From positions 744,001 to 808,000 of the forward strand of contig JANCIK010000007.1 of assembly GCA_028532985.1 (NCBI GenBank): a stretch of 64,000 nt of DNA. The letters run 5' to 3'. Positions 33,382 to 47,097 of the stretch are shown piece after piece (position 1 is the stretch's first letter; every line of letters starts with the position of its first letter). Position numbers and translations under genes: made by a program. Origin of the DNA: Stropharia rugosoannulata. Its lineage: Eukaryota > Basidiomycota > Agaricomycetes > Agaricales > Strophariaceae. Under the pieces are notes generated by a model. That model did not search any database, had not been told where the DNA came from, and saw only the letters and a program-made list of their open reading frames with translations.

Positions 33382-34766
33382 TGTGTTAATTTATTTCTTC
33401 CATACCGCGTGCTTTTGTGCTGAAATTGATGTTCTGCTAGGCACATTCACACAACTTCAGTTTTGGTGCCACGACATGGTTATGATTTCAATGAGAAGAC
33501 TAGAGTTTTTATATATGTTGATTTATAGAGGAACATTGACTGTGTGAGTGTAAATATATCGTGCCAAGCCCTGGATAGATTATCTTGAAGAAAAAATTGA
33601 CCCAGTCTTATGGTTCATCACACCATGATCGGACACTCTCTAAACTGTAGGTTTACCTCAGTACACACAATGATGGATACCTGGAGAAGTAATTATCAAG
33701 CCTCAGCTGAGTTCCGAGATATGGAGGAAGCTTTCATTGTTCGCTTTATGTTAAGTTAAGTCTCAGGTAAATATGAACATACATCTACTAGGAGTATACA
33801 GCATTAGCAATATTCCGTTGGGTGCGGTAACTCGTGTTAATACTGGTTCTCTATCCATTGTCTCTTGCCAGATAGACCGACATCTGAGCACATCGGAGTA
33901 TTGGCAGAAACTGTTAAGTGAAGCAGACTTACAAGAAGATGTGCTTAGAATGTTTGTTAACTTGTTGCAGTCCAACGAACTAAGACCAAATGAAAACCTC
34001 AAGGTAGATAATTATATTAAGTAGAAATATGCACGTTCAGAGAGCAACACACATGTAGTAAATATGCTTAACTGCATAGATAAAGAGTCCTTCAATTAAA
34101 TCAACAAAAGCCCAACAAAAGCCCTCAACGTTCACCGTTCAACATTGATATTAGGTCAGGTCTACCTAGCTTCTAGCTTTGACTAGAGTATTGCTCGTAT
34201 TGCCATAGAGATACTCTATAAATGATACATTTAATTAATATGACTATCTGCCTTACGGTTCTCGTGAGATTATCATTTGGACTTCATTCATTGGTTTATA
34301 TTATACTATAACAAGTTTATAAACAGTCTGAGCACACCTTCTCGTATGTCGGATTCACTTAATAGCTCAGGTAAGTTCATTTCTGGCAAACCTCGGGCAA
34401 GCTACTGATTCTGTGGTGTTGCGTATGGTACCCGCATAGGTAGTGTAATGGGGAACGAACGACGCTTGAACGTTTGAACGATGCCACCAACTCGGACGCG
34501 ACGGGACAAAATGCGCGCGTGACCTAGTCATATAAATCACGTGTGTATACAGGAGTGAACTCAAAAATCAAATTCGTCTCTTGCGCCCTCATATTCAGCA
34601 CTTAGCTTTTTGGCTTGTATTTCTCTCCGTCTTTTACTTTATTTCATCAGTCTGGCTTAAACTGCCACATGAAATCTGCTAGGTCAGCTTCTAGGAATGC
34701 CGGGACCCGACGATATCTGACTGGCAAGACTGGGATATTTAGAGGACTTCAATTTGACTTCAATCA
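33382..34766. other. Intergenic, AT-rich, 1.4 kb
   Basis: Strongly AT-rich from about 33,450 to 34,350. Short frames at 33763-34024 on both strands mirror each other and look non-coding. No repeat family recognised. Confidence 0.4.
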
Positions 34767-35531
34767 ATGACATTGCGAATTCGACATGCTCTGCCCTCAT
34801 GTAGCTCCTGGCTCATGCTGGAAACTTTCTCATTGAGACGGTGTCAATCAACGCTAGCCGATAGCTTGCTTTTGCCCCCAACTAGCGCGGTGGGACGCGG
34901 AAGTGCATTCGAGCGACGCTCGTTAAAGCTACTAGGACAAACTATGTCCATGTCCCTGAGACGTGTAGGTGGCAAGGACGACGGTGGAATTGACCTGTTG
35001 GGCTGGTGGTGGCTACCTTCTGACGGTTCACCCTCATCTGTGAAGGTGGAGGAACGACGCCGGATTCGCGTCGTCGGTCAGTGCAAAGCAGAGAAGAAAA
35101 AGATGGGCCCCAATTATGTGCGGGAGCTGGAAGGGGTCGTTTTCCGCTTTCTTGCTACATCGACAAATCTCGAAACTGCATCTCAAATAATGACACCCCC
35201 AGTAGTGGCAGTACTGATCTCTCAGTCGTCATTTACAAAATCAACTCTATTGCGCGCTCAGTCTTCTCCAATACCGTTCTGCCTGTTGCATCTACCTCCA
35301 GTTGAAGATCCGTCCACAGCCAGCATACCTCCAGCTGACCTCACGCAAGCCATAGGCGATGTGGGCTCTGCCTTGTGTAATCCGGCACTTTCTGGGTTGC
35401 AAGGCTTGCTTAAGGGTCAGCTAGAGGTTCGTTGGGAAAGACATCCCCTAGGACAAAGCGGGAGACCTGCACTATGGTGGAACGCTGCAAGGTTACCTAG
35501 TCATATACCGGCAGTCGAAGAACTGGAATAA
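34767..35531 (+). CDS. RRG7: Rrg7-like mitochondrial protein (DUF2034, nuclease fold)
   Basis: Homologue of 'required for respiratory growth' protein 7, a mitochondrial protein with a restriction-endonuclease-like core. Single exon, 254 residues. The N-terminus RIRHALPSCSSWL through LRRCQSTLA is Arg/Ser-rich without acids, fitting a mitochondrial presequence. The core has FERRSLKLLGQTM, then GGKDDGGIDLLGWWWLP and, after a variable loop, RIRVVGQCKAEKKKMGPNYV. Asp in GGIDLLG followed by QCK matches the PD-(D/E)XK active-site spacing. Yeast Rrg7 is needed for respiratory growth; its biochemical activity is unresolved, so nuclease activity is inference from motif. The intronless structure is plausible for this small gene. 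Confidence 0.8.
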   Translation: MTLRIRHALPSCSSWLMLETFSLRRCQSTLADSLLLPPTSAVGRGSAFERRSLKLLGQTMSMSLRRVGGKDDGGIDLLGWWWLPSDGSPSSVKVEERRRIRVVGQCKAEKKKMGPNYVRELEGVVFRFLATSTNLETASQIMTPPVVAVLISQSSFTKSTLLRAQSSPIPFCLLHLPPVEDPSTASIPPADLTQAIGDVGSALCNPALSGLQGLLKGQLEVRWERHPLGQSGRPALWWNAARLPSHIPAVEELE

Positions 35532-35917
35532 ACGTGTCTGGATACTCTATGGCCACATGCAAAATCAGGCGTTACCTTAATGTCGGACATTTTTTGTCGA
35601 CCGGGCCAGGTAGTGCTATGCCGCAATATACCCTAAGGGGACGCTCCTGGATTTGTCGCGCAAGCTGGTATAATCGGGTTCACGGAACGTCCGAAAGGCT
35701 GCACTGCAAGCGAAACTTAAAGTCAAAAAAATGACGTCGATGCGCGGACTCCCTACGGAATCGCTTGACATTATAGTCGGAGAGAGTAAGGTATTTCCGA
35801 AATACATGACATATGATACACGGATACATATATTAAATATGCTACTATCATCTACAAATGCGTATGTGTTTCACCATTTTAGAGTGATGTGTCTAATGAG
35901 GTACAACGTACTTACCG
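35532..35917. other. Convergent intergenic spacer
   Basis: Short spacer between the 3' ends of the Rrg7-like gene and the G-alpha gene; holds both 3' flanks. Confidence 0.5.
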
Positions 35918-38271
35918 TTAGACGATAAGGTTTGTCTTGACGAGATTCTGCCGCATAAGCATATCTTTGACTGGAAGAAGCTCATAAGTAATTGAATATG
36001 TAAGCAGTAGAATACTTTACGGTTTGACAAGACATAAGTCGTCGATTTGGTATCCTGTATCTCACCTATAAGCTAAGGGCATTTCGCGTACCAACTTGGC
36101 CTGGGATAACTTACGGTGACTGAAGTGAAATGGCAATAGAACAAACGGGTCGTTCTAGTCTCCTGCATGACGCCAGCTGGGAACAAAATAGGTTTAGGTG
36201 GACAGCAGAAACAATGTGACACTCTCACTGACCAAACTTTCTTCTCAGATCTGCGGCGTGTAGGAGGTCAGTTCATGTCAACCGTTTATAGATTATTACT
36301 ACACACAGCCTGCTGTGCTCTCGAAGTCATTCGGGCGATCGCCATATGACACAACGTAGTCCTTTAATAGGATTCCGGAGGCTAGCTTTGCGCGAAAGAT
36401 GTCGATCTTGTTCAAGAATAGGATGATATTGGTGTTTTTCAGAAGCTGGTTAGTGACCACCATAGTCCATAGTTTGATAGAATCTTCCTGAAACGCAAAT
36501 GCTTCTAGTCAGCTGTTGCTGATAACCACGCTACTGCTCTGTGAGACAATAGAGGGTCGAGTGCATACCAGCCTGTTTATCCTGTGGTCCTCTTCAAGCA
36601 CTTGATCGAACCCACTGTCAGAAGCAGAATTATCAATGAGAAATTGATAAGCACGGTTCCGGATGCACTCTGAACATACCTGATCGGTGCCAAAAATATG
36701 ATAGCATCCATGTCATCGAAGAAGGGGGCCCAAGCAGCTGTAACAAGGGGTAGCCAATGAATTAAAACGGCTTCCCTTTCACACCAAATGGCCACTCTTA
36801 CGTCGCTGGTAACTATAGTTAGCATAGTTTGATTAGACTGAAGATGAGAGACGAACCTGTGATCTGTGTCCTCCCACATCGTATATCCTCCAATCCCTCA
36901 TAGTATTGGTACCTAATCGCGACACGAAACACAATGAGTGCTCCTGGAGAATGCACTGTTATGTTCACCTACTTGTAGCAATTTTAAAGCGATGCTCGCT
37001 AACGCCTGTATCAGGTTAAGGTCTAGACATGGTCATGTAAAGCTGTGGCACGAACGTAAACTTACCTAGAGTCTTGAGACGTGCACGAAGGATGTCATCT
37101 AGTAATAGAGACGTGGGCTGACATACCCGCCTGAGCAAGTGTCACCACATACCATCAGTGGGAACATAACGAGTTCCTGCAATCCTGTCTATCGAGTCCA
37201 AGAAGCTGGGACAAGGCACATGTAAGGAAAACGCCAAATAAGGAACAGAAATTGTGGTCATGAACATACTATTCGTTGAGGTCATCTGCCTTGATCTTCT
37301 GTCTGTTAAGTAGTTGCTTGACGGCGGGACTTCTCCACAACTGCACCATGTCATTTAAATGTTCATGGAAAAGGGGCCACGGATCTTCAGGATCATCCCA
37401 GTCAATTCCCTCAGCACTGTCAAAGCTGTTACGTTCTTCCACTTTAACGAGACGATTGAGGGCGTTCTTCCAGGGAATAGTGGAGTTAATGGCCAGCTCC
37501 TTCAACCCATTCCTAAATGGCATAGATGAGGCTTCGCCATTGGTAGGAATAAGCTCATTTGCGCCCCCAGTAATTCGCCGAATAAGCGTACGCTCTACAT
37601 TCAGTATGACAATCAGCCTGTCTTTTATCTCCAAGAGTTCTGGCGTCAGGTGCGAAGTGCCCTTCCTGGGATTCTGACCCTGCAGGTAACCATTCTCGTA
37701 CTTCTGGGCGCGGTCCATCGCATCAATGATGATACGGAGTGACTGGACAACGTTCAGCTGGATGACAGCCCTCCACGACGCGCGCTCAGCACGGAAGGCC
37801 TGCATAGTAGAGTAAGCGATGTGTACACCTAATGTGCTTGTGCACATACCCTAGGGTCATACATAAGCTGGAAGTCTGTAAAGGAGTGCGTGAGTTTTGT
37901 GCTCTGTATATTCCGTGAAGTTCAGCCTACTCTTCAAAGTCGTCGACTTTCCTATATGACTACGCGTAAATATGTAATTTCCAAAGAGACGGGACAAAGG
38001 TGCTCACCCGATTCGCTTTGTCCTGCCCATTGAAACCTGAAGATTAGCATTCGGATGGGCCTGTTGAAGCCAACGCACCCAGAAGCAGAACTCTGACAGG
38101 TTTTGGGAGCCTTCGCTCTATTGCACGCGCCTTCTCAATCTCCTCGTCTATCCTATCTGAAATCTCCCTCGCGCGGTGCTCCTTGTCCAGACGAGCGCGC
38201 CGCTCGTCCAAAGTCTCCAGCACCGGGGGTTGTATAGACAGTGGGTCGTTATCATCGGGCTCCGGACTCAT
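35918..38271 (-). CDS. Non-classical heterotrimeric G protein alpha subunit
   Basis: GTP-binding signalling subunit assembled from many small exons. Start MSPEPDDNDPLSIQPP at 38271 (ATG 38289 is an in-frame alternative). It continues to KPVRVLLLGQSESGKSTTLK, the P-loop (G1), which is built from exons 38008-38022 (15 nt), 37931-37951 (21 nt) and 37850-37875 (26 nt). It then runs NFQLMYDPRAFRAERASWR into a long helical domain. Switch I is DILRARLKTLG with the catalytic Arg, G3 is WRIYDVGGHRSQ, then AAWAPFFDDMDAIIFLAPI. G4 is NIILFLNKIDIFRAKLASG and G5 is CHFTSVTDTKS. The C-terminus is KDMLMRQNLVKTNLIV. It lacks Gly2, so no N-myristoylation, and lacks a Cys four residues from the end. The extended helical insert (37,300-37,650) and these changes mark the basidiomycete-expanded class rather than the Gpa1-3 orthologues. 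Confidence 0.88.
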
Positions 38272-38289
38272 AGCTGATGCTACCTGCAT

Positions 38290-41200
38290 CGTGGTTTACA
38301 AGATAAGAAATTGCCTGGCTAGACGCCTTCTCTGCACCTCAAAAGTTTAATAGAAAAGAGAAAGAAGAAGACAACCCTACACTCGTTCGACATGAGAGCT
38401 TATAAAATTAGTCCGCAGGCAAGATTCCCAGATCATGGCGTACGCGATCAAAATGTGCAGCGAGGCATCAAAACAACAGACTCCTTGGAGATCAACCATA
38501 ACTGTATTCTCGGTCCGACCAATCGCTAACGCCGGCTCAATCCGAGTGGCGGCAAGATAACATTCCTGAAATACCCTGAAGGAGGTATGGAAGACGAACT
38601 GCTCCGCCTTAACAACTGGTTGAGGATTAAAGTACAAGGAAAGAGAGAGAAAACTAATCAACTAGTAGAGATCGGTGGTAGAACGTTGTACATCCTCCAT
38701 TGTTATCAACGCTTCAGTGACTCGCCCCACCTTCTCTTGTTAAGAATACTTAGATGTTTCTTCTATCAATGATGACCGATCTTCCAGACCTGACTATGGT
38801 GTGTATACATACCATGCTTCGACACAAACCGAAATGCAGAAATTGAAAATGCCACATAAAGTCAGATTTCGTTCACTGACAGCTGTGAAACATGGTAACG
38901 GCAAGCGGGAGGCTACACTACTACTGTACACACGCTCGGAGATATATCAAATGAGATGTTGTTTAGTGACTATGTATTCAAGACCTATTCGCTCACTGAT
39001 GTCTTTCGCGACCGCTCAGAAATTGCCTCCGGCCGGCCTTACAACTTTCAGATAGAAAGGCTGAAAAAAAGACACCTTGATGAGTTAGCGTCTCTCTTCC
39101 TTAAAATGGGTTAGAAAGAAGCAAGAATGGTCTCAACTTGTATCAAGAGCTGAACAAAATACAATGTCGGTCGGACTTGAAGAGAGGGCGAGGTACAGAC
39201 TTGGGAAACTAAAAATAGATTTATCAATACCCTTATTTATTCGCATTATAACCCCCTTGGTCACTAACCGTTCATTCAGTAATGCAAAGCATCCGGTGCT
39301 CTCGGTAAGGCAGCCCACCTATTGATAGACTTGTATAGCCGGTACGCCTATATCAGCACAATTACTTTCAAAAACATAAAGCTTATCATCTAAAAAATAA
39401 GTTTACTGAGTGCATTGTATCGCCTAAACCACGGTAAAATCTCGAAGATACAGATATCAAACGCTGAAGCGAACATGTATTTGCTCACTGATACAGATGC
39501 CAGATGCTGCCACAGTCACAGTGCCACCTATCTAATCGGCTGTATTTATTTTTAGCACAGATTTATATCATGGAGTCATAAGGAAACATAGTGCGCACGA
39601 GGTACACAACGGTGTGTGTAGCTTAACGTACAAGTACCAATATTTTGATCAATGGACGGTCTTTTGTCTAGCTGAAAACTCGGTCTCTGCTGTGGAAGGC
39701 TCTGGGCTCTCATTATGACGAATCAAATACATAGTAAAGATTACTTCAGTTTCATTTGGACATTAAGACTCGCCAATCAATAGGCGGCCGGGACGATTGC
39801 CTGAAAGCACAGGCTCGCATGGCCTTGAATGCGTCAGAGTTACACGATTGTCGACATTTCTGTTACCCGGCCTGTATAGTCTTTCTCCGAACAAGAGCTC
39901 CAATGAATGGGCAAGAGATGGCAAACATTTGGCAGTTGATCGCGGCCTCGATGGCATATGCACTTCTCGCATCGGCAATAGAACCGAAAGATCAACACTC
40001 ATAGTCAAAGCTTTTCTTTATGTTTTCTGACATATGATGGAAGAGAAAATCGTTACCAACCATCAACTTTTATTTACAGAAAATGTTATGTCTCTCTCTC
40101 GCACGTTTCTTAGTGCTTGCGACACACGGCGTGCACGTCGGATGCTCCATCTCCGAGGTCGACAAGGGAGGCAAAAACTGACGTTCTACTCTATGTGTAC
40201 ATGTGATTGAGGCATTTCCTATGCAAAACGGTCTTAACCTCTTACACCGGCGATGAAGTGATCTTAATGAAAAATACAAGGTTGTCACTGATGTCCTTGT
40301 CTTCAAGCCATCGCCTTTAGTATGGAGACGAATCCGTTCTTCCGCTGAATTCATCAGCTCTGGTGGCATCTCTTCTCGGGCAACTCGTGCTGATATCGTC
40401 TGAGGAAACGGTGATACCTTATCCTACTTCGCCTTCTAATCTCAAGACCCATCATGGCGCGATAGCTAGAAATCTTTATATGCTATGTACAGCATGATTA
40501 TGTAGATTCTATATCTAGTTCGGGCACGCCCAACGATGATAGCAAATGTATAGTCTGTGCTAGCCATATCTAATCAACAAACTATGTAGATGCAGCGAAG
40601 GCGCCTTCATAATGGCCAAAAGTTATAGATAGATACCGTTTCAGGTAGTAGGATACACATCAGCATAATGGCAGTGTGTAATGCTTCAACAGAGCACCTG
40701 CACTGACGCGACGTTTTCTGTTTCACCGTATATGGCGGTGGGAGCGTCTTTCAGCTGCAGCATGATATGTGGTATGTACTGGAGATGGGAGCATAGTAGC
40801 CTCAGGGTCTCCGAGGCATCAATACCATATCTATACACGATACTTGGTCAAAGTTGATGTACGTGTACTGAGTGACCGCGACAGATAATACATGGCTGTG
40901 CCGTACACTGGGCAGGTAGAACAACCATCAACGACGCGCGAAAGTTGTTTTTATTATTCCGGACCTGTCGGTAATCCGGCATGGATACTTGTCTCCCATC
41001 ACCGCCGCGCAGCTGGGAACAACAGAACTCAAAATACATCGGTGCGAGAGCTGAAGCGCTGACATTACGCGTTTGCTGTGCGCTACAAGCACGCGCAGAG
41101 GCGTATCATTGCTGTGACTCTCCTTTTTCTATTATTATTGGATTTCAAGGGGCGCCGTGTGTCAGATTAGCGTTGTATTCTGATATCGCAATAGAAGCGT

Positions 41201-44200
41201 TGTGGTCGTTCCCACTAATTGCGTACAGAGACGTTTTTGTGTGCTATGCAGCAAGCTGGCTCTCACGAGATCACTAGCACTCACAAAAGGTCTTCGACGT
41301 TTGACCATTTTAGATCTTTGATAGATTTAGGCAAAGCGGAAACGGGTGTTACTCGTTCTGAGTCCTACACGTGCCCAAGTACAGCAAGACTATTGATTTA
41401 TTATCATAATACGCACGGCGGTGTTTGGGGTGTACGTAACGATAAGCGTAAAATTTAAACGGATCAATCGAGAAGTCTGTGTGTGTACTACAAAGAGATA
41501 GTAGCTGCGATTTTGGTTTCAGAGTGAGAGACCTTTGACTCATTTGGTGAGCTCTCTGAAGTCTTTTATAAAATGTTTTGCAATGCCGAAAACGTTAACG
41601 CTTACACGCTGCGCCGCTTTGTCGCGGCGGTGACTGCTGCACAGTCGTAGACTTTCGTAGACTCCGTCGCTCGCACGAAGGGCAATGCCACTGTACCGTG
41701 ACAAAGCCCCTTCACCCATTAAAATTTCCCGCAGGCTCTCGGATGTTTTTACTCAGCTGTGTATACCAGCGTTAGTCTACTGTCAATAGAATTAATCAAT
41801 TTAAACGGACCTGGAAACAAAATTTAGTACCTTAAGCTGCGCCACGGTTGCCAAGCGTTTAAAATAATTTAAGGAGGGGTCTGAGACGCGCGGTGTTCCC
41901 TGCGGCCGTTTACTTAACTTGCTGGGGTAATTCATTGAATATGTGCTTACACTAGAGCAACAGGACGTGCACGCTAAAACGCCTTCTTCATCATAGACCA
42001 CATTGCATACAGCCAGAGCTTGAGAAGAAACGCTTGAGCGCGTTGGGTGCATACTGTGATACAGTGGAGTCTACGCCCCGCAATAAAGCTCTCCGTATCA
42101 GATGTATACATTTATTCAATGGGGTTTCTTTCCTTCATCAATCAGTACCCCAGTGGCTCGGAGACCGAAGACGGACATGGATATGTATGTATGACAGTAT
42201 GTCCATCTCCGTGCCCCTGTAAGTGGAAAGTCCGTTGTATGTACTGCACACCATCAGGCAGAAATTAGATCCGGCAACGGGGGACGGCCGGCAACTACTC
42301 AATGAAATAGGCGCCCGTTATGGTCTTCAGCGTACACATGCTACCAATACCGCGATAAGTACGCAAGGAGACCCAGGTCCCAGAAGAAAGCCCAGACGAG
42401 ACCAGACGACGGTTGTCAAGAGGTTTAAGCATTTAGAATTTAAAGCTGAGCGGCTAGTTGGGTCTGAGGTGCGGCCGCTGTGCGCGGTGCGCTCTATGCG
42501 GCCTTACATAATAACTTACTGAACATAAAACATACACCTCCACGTCAGTCCGCTGTATTGTTAGTGAAGTGAGCGCTATATTTCTGTACTTACCTGCCCG
42601 CTTGTGACGTAGGAAACTATGTACAAAATTAATACTGGGCGCTGGACGGGGGAGCGCCAGGATTCCTCACCTGCCTAGCGCCCACGCTCAACGCTATTGA
42701 ATGACAGCAGTTCAGCGGTCTCCCCCCTCATCGTATTCCTCTAGAATCGGAGTAGTTAGGTGTCTGACCTCACTTCTAGTATACACAAGCGTTGGCCATT
42801 ATGATGTGCACCGGATTCGACAATTAAAAGTGATGAGACGATACAAGGACGATGAGCCCCCCGGGTCTGAGTCCTGCATTGCGAGAGCTGGCGTTTATAC
42901 GGTACATTGATATTAAGGCCGAATGATAGCCTACTATGCATTTCACCATGACAATGAAACCGACTGGGGAGGGAGAAACGAACTTGGTATGATTACCGTG
43001 CTCGGTGTGCTCACAATAAACGCATAGTCACGATAGCCCTTTGTTTGCAACTGCTCCGCAGATTCATGGCGGCCGCTTTCTAAAACACTTTACGTTCTGT
43101 GTGTAGTGAGGTATGACCCCAACCGGCATTGCACAGGCAAGAACCAGACTCGGACTCGGATGGATAGAGCCACACAGTGTTGCATTACAGAATGGCCGAG
43201 CAATTGGGTTATTTAAAACAAAGCTTCGAGTCTTAGAGAAAACTGTGTTTAGAGCATTTCCGGCGTGAAAGAAAGCGAAGTTTATGTAGATAGTAGCCAA
43301 GTGCATGGAGGTTTCTGACACAGGAGACTTTATGGGCAAACGCAGTTTGAGAGCACATAACACACAGCTTAAGGAGTATTCTTTGCGAGAGTTATAATGA
43401 AGCTATGCAAAGCGAGTTAATTGAATAGCATTGTCGAAGCCGGAGGGCCAAATCCTGGTGGCTCAATCTCAGCCCGAGACGAGAGTGCGTCGAATCCCAG
43501 CAGAATCTTAGTAGCCGCGGCAGACGTATGAAGGCCGTCTGCTCCTCCGCTGCGCAAGGACCTGTACCCCAGTCTAACCAAGTACCGCTAGTGCTCGGCC
43601 GACGCTGGCTTTTCGCTGCGCCAGCGCAGACTCTATCAGAACCCCGAGTCGAGAGAAGTGCGACAGGTCATTGATAGAGATAACTATAGCTAACCTTGTA
43701 TACCCTTCCTAGGCCGCCTACCTCTCGAGAAGCACGAAGCAAGCGCAGTCGGATGCGGTGGGTTACGTTCTTTTCTGTGGCGCAGATTTGGGTGGCTTTA
43801 GGTGCCTGCTTGGCTGCCGCAATAAATCGTAAGCGTCATCGAGGAGTAACATACCAAGTGAGACCGCCGCTGACTACAGCGGTTTCGAGCGCCTGGATGG
43901 CTACTGGCGGATAAATTATGCAGGGCGGACGTAAGGCACAGTACGAGTAGGCTGACGTCTCGCATGCTGCGCGCGCCTGGAGATCCTATGCATTCGTACT
44001 TTCAGTAAAATAGTCAACAGAAAATAATCCAGCTCAGGGCGCATGATTATGCCTTTCCGTTCGAAGCGGGGAAGGAGGGTTAAAAGTCTGCGTCCATGCC
44101 AGAATATCAGTTCTTCAATCATAATTTGTTGGCGAGACGGTGATAAGTTTGTGTTTTCTGGCTCTCGTCAAGAAAGCGAGGCAAATGAAATGCATGCAGC

Positions 44201-47097
44201 TATACAAAGTGTGTATCTTCTGAGTCGACTTGAGCGCTTGAGCTTTGGTTCGTTGTAGATTTTACAAACCAATTCCTGAACTGTGCTTTAATCATAGTTT
44301 GATCAGCTGTGGCTATTCTTCCATCCGCTCGCATATCATGGGCTAAGATTCTGTACGTGTCTGAAGGAGCAATAAAAGAGTGAAGTTGGAATCCTGCTGA
44401 CATCGGAGCAACATCGCAGACAAACAATGTTGTTTGATTCCGCATGCGACGGCGCCCGGTGCAAATAAGCGGCAGCGCTCTTGCACATTCGACTCTTCAT
44501 TTGCTCTTCATCTAATTCATTCCTCTGCAATACCCATACGCAATTTACACCCGGACAAAACCACTCAAACCCCTATAGGTGTTACCTTCTGCGAGCATCT
44601 TTAGTGATAGATATCTCAGAATTAGTCAACTCCTGACTCAACCCTGCCAATACAGGCTTGCCTACCGCGTCGTTGATGGATCGTCTTGGACTCCTTTAAA
44701 GTTGACAGTGCCTATGGGTGATTTTTATGCGCATATACATGCTCGTCTATGCCTAACTGTGCGTAATAGACCGTGAAGAGGTCGAATCATCTGTTTCGCT
44801 TATATTTATTTGTTCAGCGACACGCATATACTTCGCTAATAGCTCGATTACTCAGGCGACACACCTATGTACCTACCAACACCTCAAACAGGTCAAAATG
44901 TATGCGCAGTTGATATGCAAAACATCTCCTAAATATGCACGAATACTGCAATTTAGAGCTTTCCGAAGCGCAGGACGCTTGAGGCCATCCGAGAAATGTA
45001 CGAGCGTAGCGGAACAAAGCACGCAGTATGCATCGGCAACCATAGCTTCTAGTAAGCACAAGTAATGCAAAGCCGGGCGCCATCTCCGCTGTTGTAACCT
45101 GACATCGTGCAACGTCGTCCATGTCTGATTGAAGTGCTGATGCAGACGTTCAGTTCCAGACGTAGACATGGCAAATGTTGCCCCCGCCCCCGCTCCGAAC
45201 GGCAAGGAACGTGCGAGCGCCCGGCGTTAGGGTGAAATGTTTGTTTGTTTTTTACAAACCACTTCTGACTGTTTTTACCTTTTGACCTTCTGGATTGTTG
45301 ACAGTGCGCATACATACATGCGTATATGCGGATATCCGATAATTGACCTTAGAACGAGACGCGCTGTGCATTCCCGCACAGGGTCCCGGAAGATACACTT
45401 TTATGGGCTTGCAATGCACTCGTACACCGATGGGCTGTGAACCGGTATGTATTTCATCTGACATACCTTGCTTTGCACAAAGCTGGATACCTATGCTTGC
45501 TTATGCAAAAGGTACGGCATTCGCTGCTTGTATGCATTCCGGGCTTTGCAATGCTTGCCTCCGTTCCGTGATCCTGATCCGCTGCTTGGCCCCGACGGGA
45601 TGGGACGGCGGCAGTACAGCATTGAACAAGTGAACATTGTTCCTCTTGAGAGCCCTTGAGTCGGGATTCGGCGTCGGAGTCGGTCTGCGCATGCGCCCCT
45701 GTTCTCCTCATTGAATGCTTACAATCACAGGGTATGCGATAATAATACTGATTTCTGCATCATTCGTCGGGTATCTTCCCAGTGGCACTGGGGCTTACTG
45801 GCGTTTCCGCGCACCCACGCGCGTCACGGGCACCTGATTCTGAAGCAAGAGCTCGGTCACGGCCATGAGCATGCACATGCGCATGCACTGGGATGTGTTG
45901 CAGCAGTACTCTACATTACATGCGCATTACTCATAAAGCGTTACAGATATTCGTCCGTCGTGCACGCGATGATCTACACATAGAGTAAGTATGTACTCGC
46001 TCACTTACTCATTCGTACTGCTAAAGTAATAATAATAACAGATCGACGCCCAGCCCTGTCAGTGGCCCTGCTCATGATTTCTGATTCACCTCTGAAATCT
46101 CGTAGACACATACTGCAAATGCTTACCCACTGACCCGGCTCCTCCTCCACCTGATCATCTAGCTTGATCATATCATTTCACGTCAAATCAAGTCACGCAG
46201 ACCAGACTAGAACCACCTCGAGCAAAGACTAATAGTGCTGCGTCAGTGCGTCTTCGACTCCACAAGCAGGTGATTATGCAGCTCTTGCGTTTGAGGACAG
46301 ATCCACGGCGTATCTTGGCCTTGTGAACCGTGCATTCGTCGATTGCAATTTTAATCCTCTCCACACCGCCTGTCATGATATCGAAGTAAGTATGGCAGAG
46401 CATCAGCTTCAATTTTATTTATGTAAACTTTGCTGAAGATCCATTCACACTCCACGTACAGCATTATTGGCCAAGGCAAAGGCAGAGTGGTTCCCTAATT
46501 TTTGAAGCAGATATGTAAGAAGGACTGAGTGGACTGAGAATGTGATTATTGAAAGCATTTCAATTGCAGCAGACTTCATCCTTGCAGCCTCCGTCCCCGC
46601 TGTCCTCGAAGTCGCCCCTGCCGAGCTTGAACACCCTATCCTCGCAGACGCAACGGTCACCGCTAGCCCTGCGACGCAGCACTTGGCGCGTGAAAAGCGA
46701 CTGCAAGAGTCCGCGCAGAGAGGCGTGATGGAAAGGGGTCGTCTGCAAACGGCGGATGAAGAGATTGATGGGAGATCTCAGCCAGTGCGGCACAGGTGAG
46801 GTCAAACAGCGACCCGAGATGTTGAGGTGACACAGATCTGGCAGTGGCAAGAATAGATTGGCAAGTGCCGAAAATAGCTCAATTTGGATTTGGTGATCAG
46901 GCAAGGAGAATCCCGACATCCTCGCTCTATTCACCGCCCCATGCCTTCGAACTCATCGGACCCGTTTCGTTTCTGGTTATATACCGACCCGTCTGCCTCC
47001 TTTCCCCATCCTCCGTCCCGCCTGCCTTGTATCCGCCTCCGTCTATCTATACGCATCGTGTCCCTAATTAACGGTCTCCCAACAGACAGAATCCAAA
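38290..47097. other. Gene-poor interval, 8.8 kb
   Basis: No supportable gene. Open frames are all under 125 codons, on both strands, without recognisable domains, paired splice sites or start context; composition drifts between AT-rich and mixed. Slightly coding-like patches (42223-42522 plus, 44873-45205 minus, 46542-46799 plus) could be relics. Alternating CATG/CACATG sequence occurs near 45,870-45,895. I found no obvious terminal repeats, reverse transcriptase or transposase motifs by eye, so a degenerate transposon graveyard is possible but not shown. Confidence 0.4.

Noticed and set aside
38290..47097. CRISPR array or ordered direct repeats in the gene-poor block
   Set aside because: No regularly spaced repeats seen, and the window is eukaryotic.
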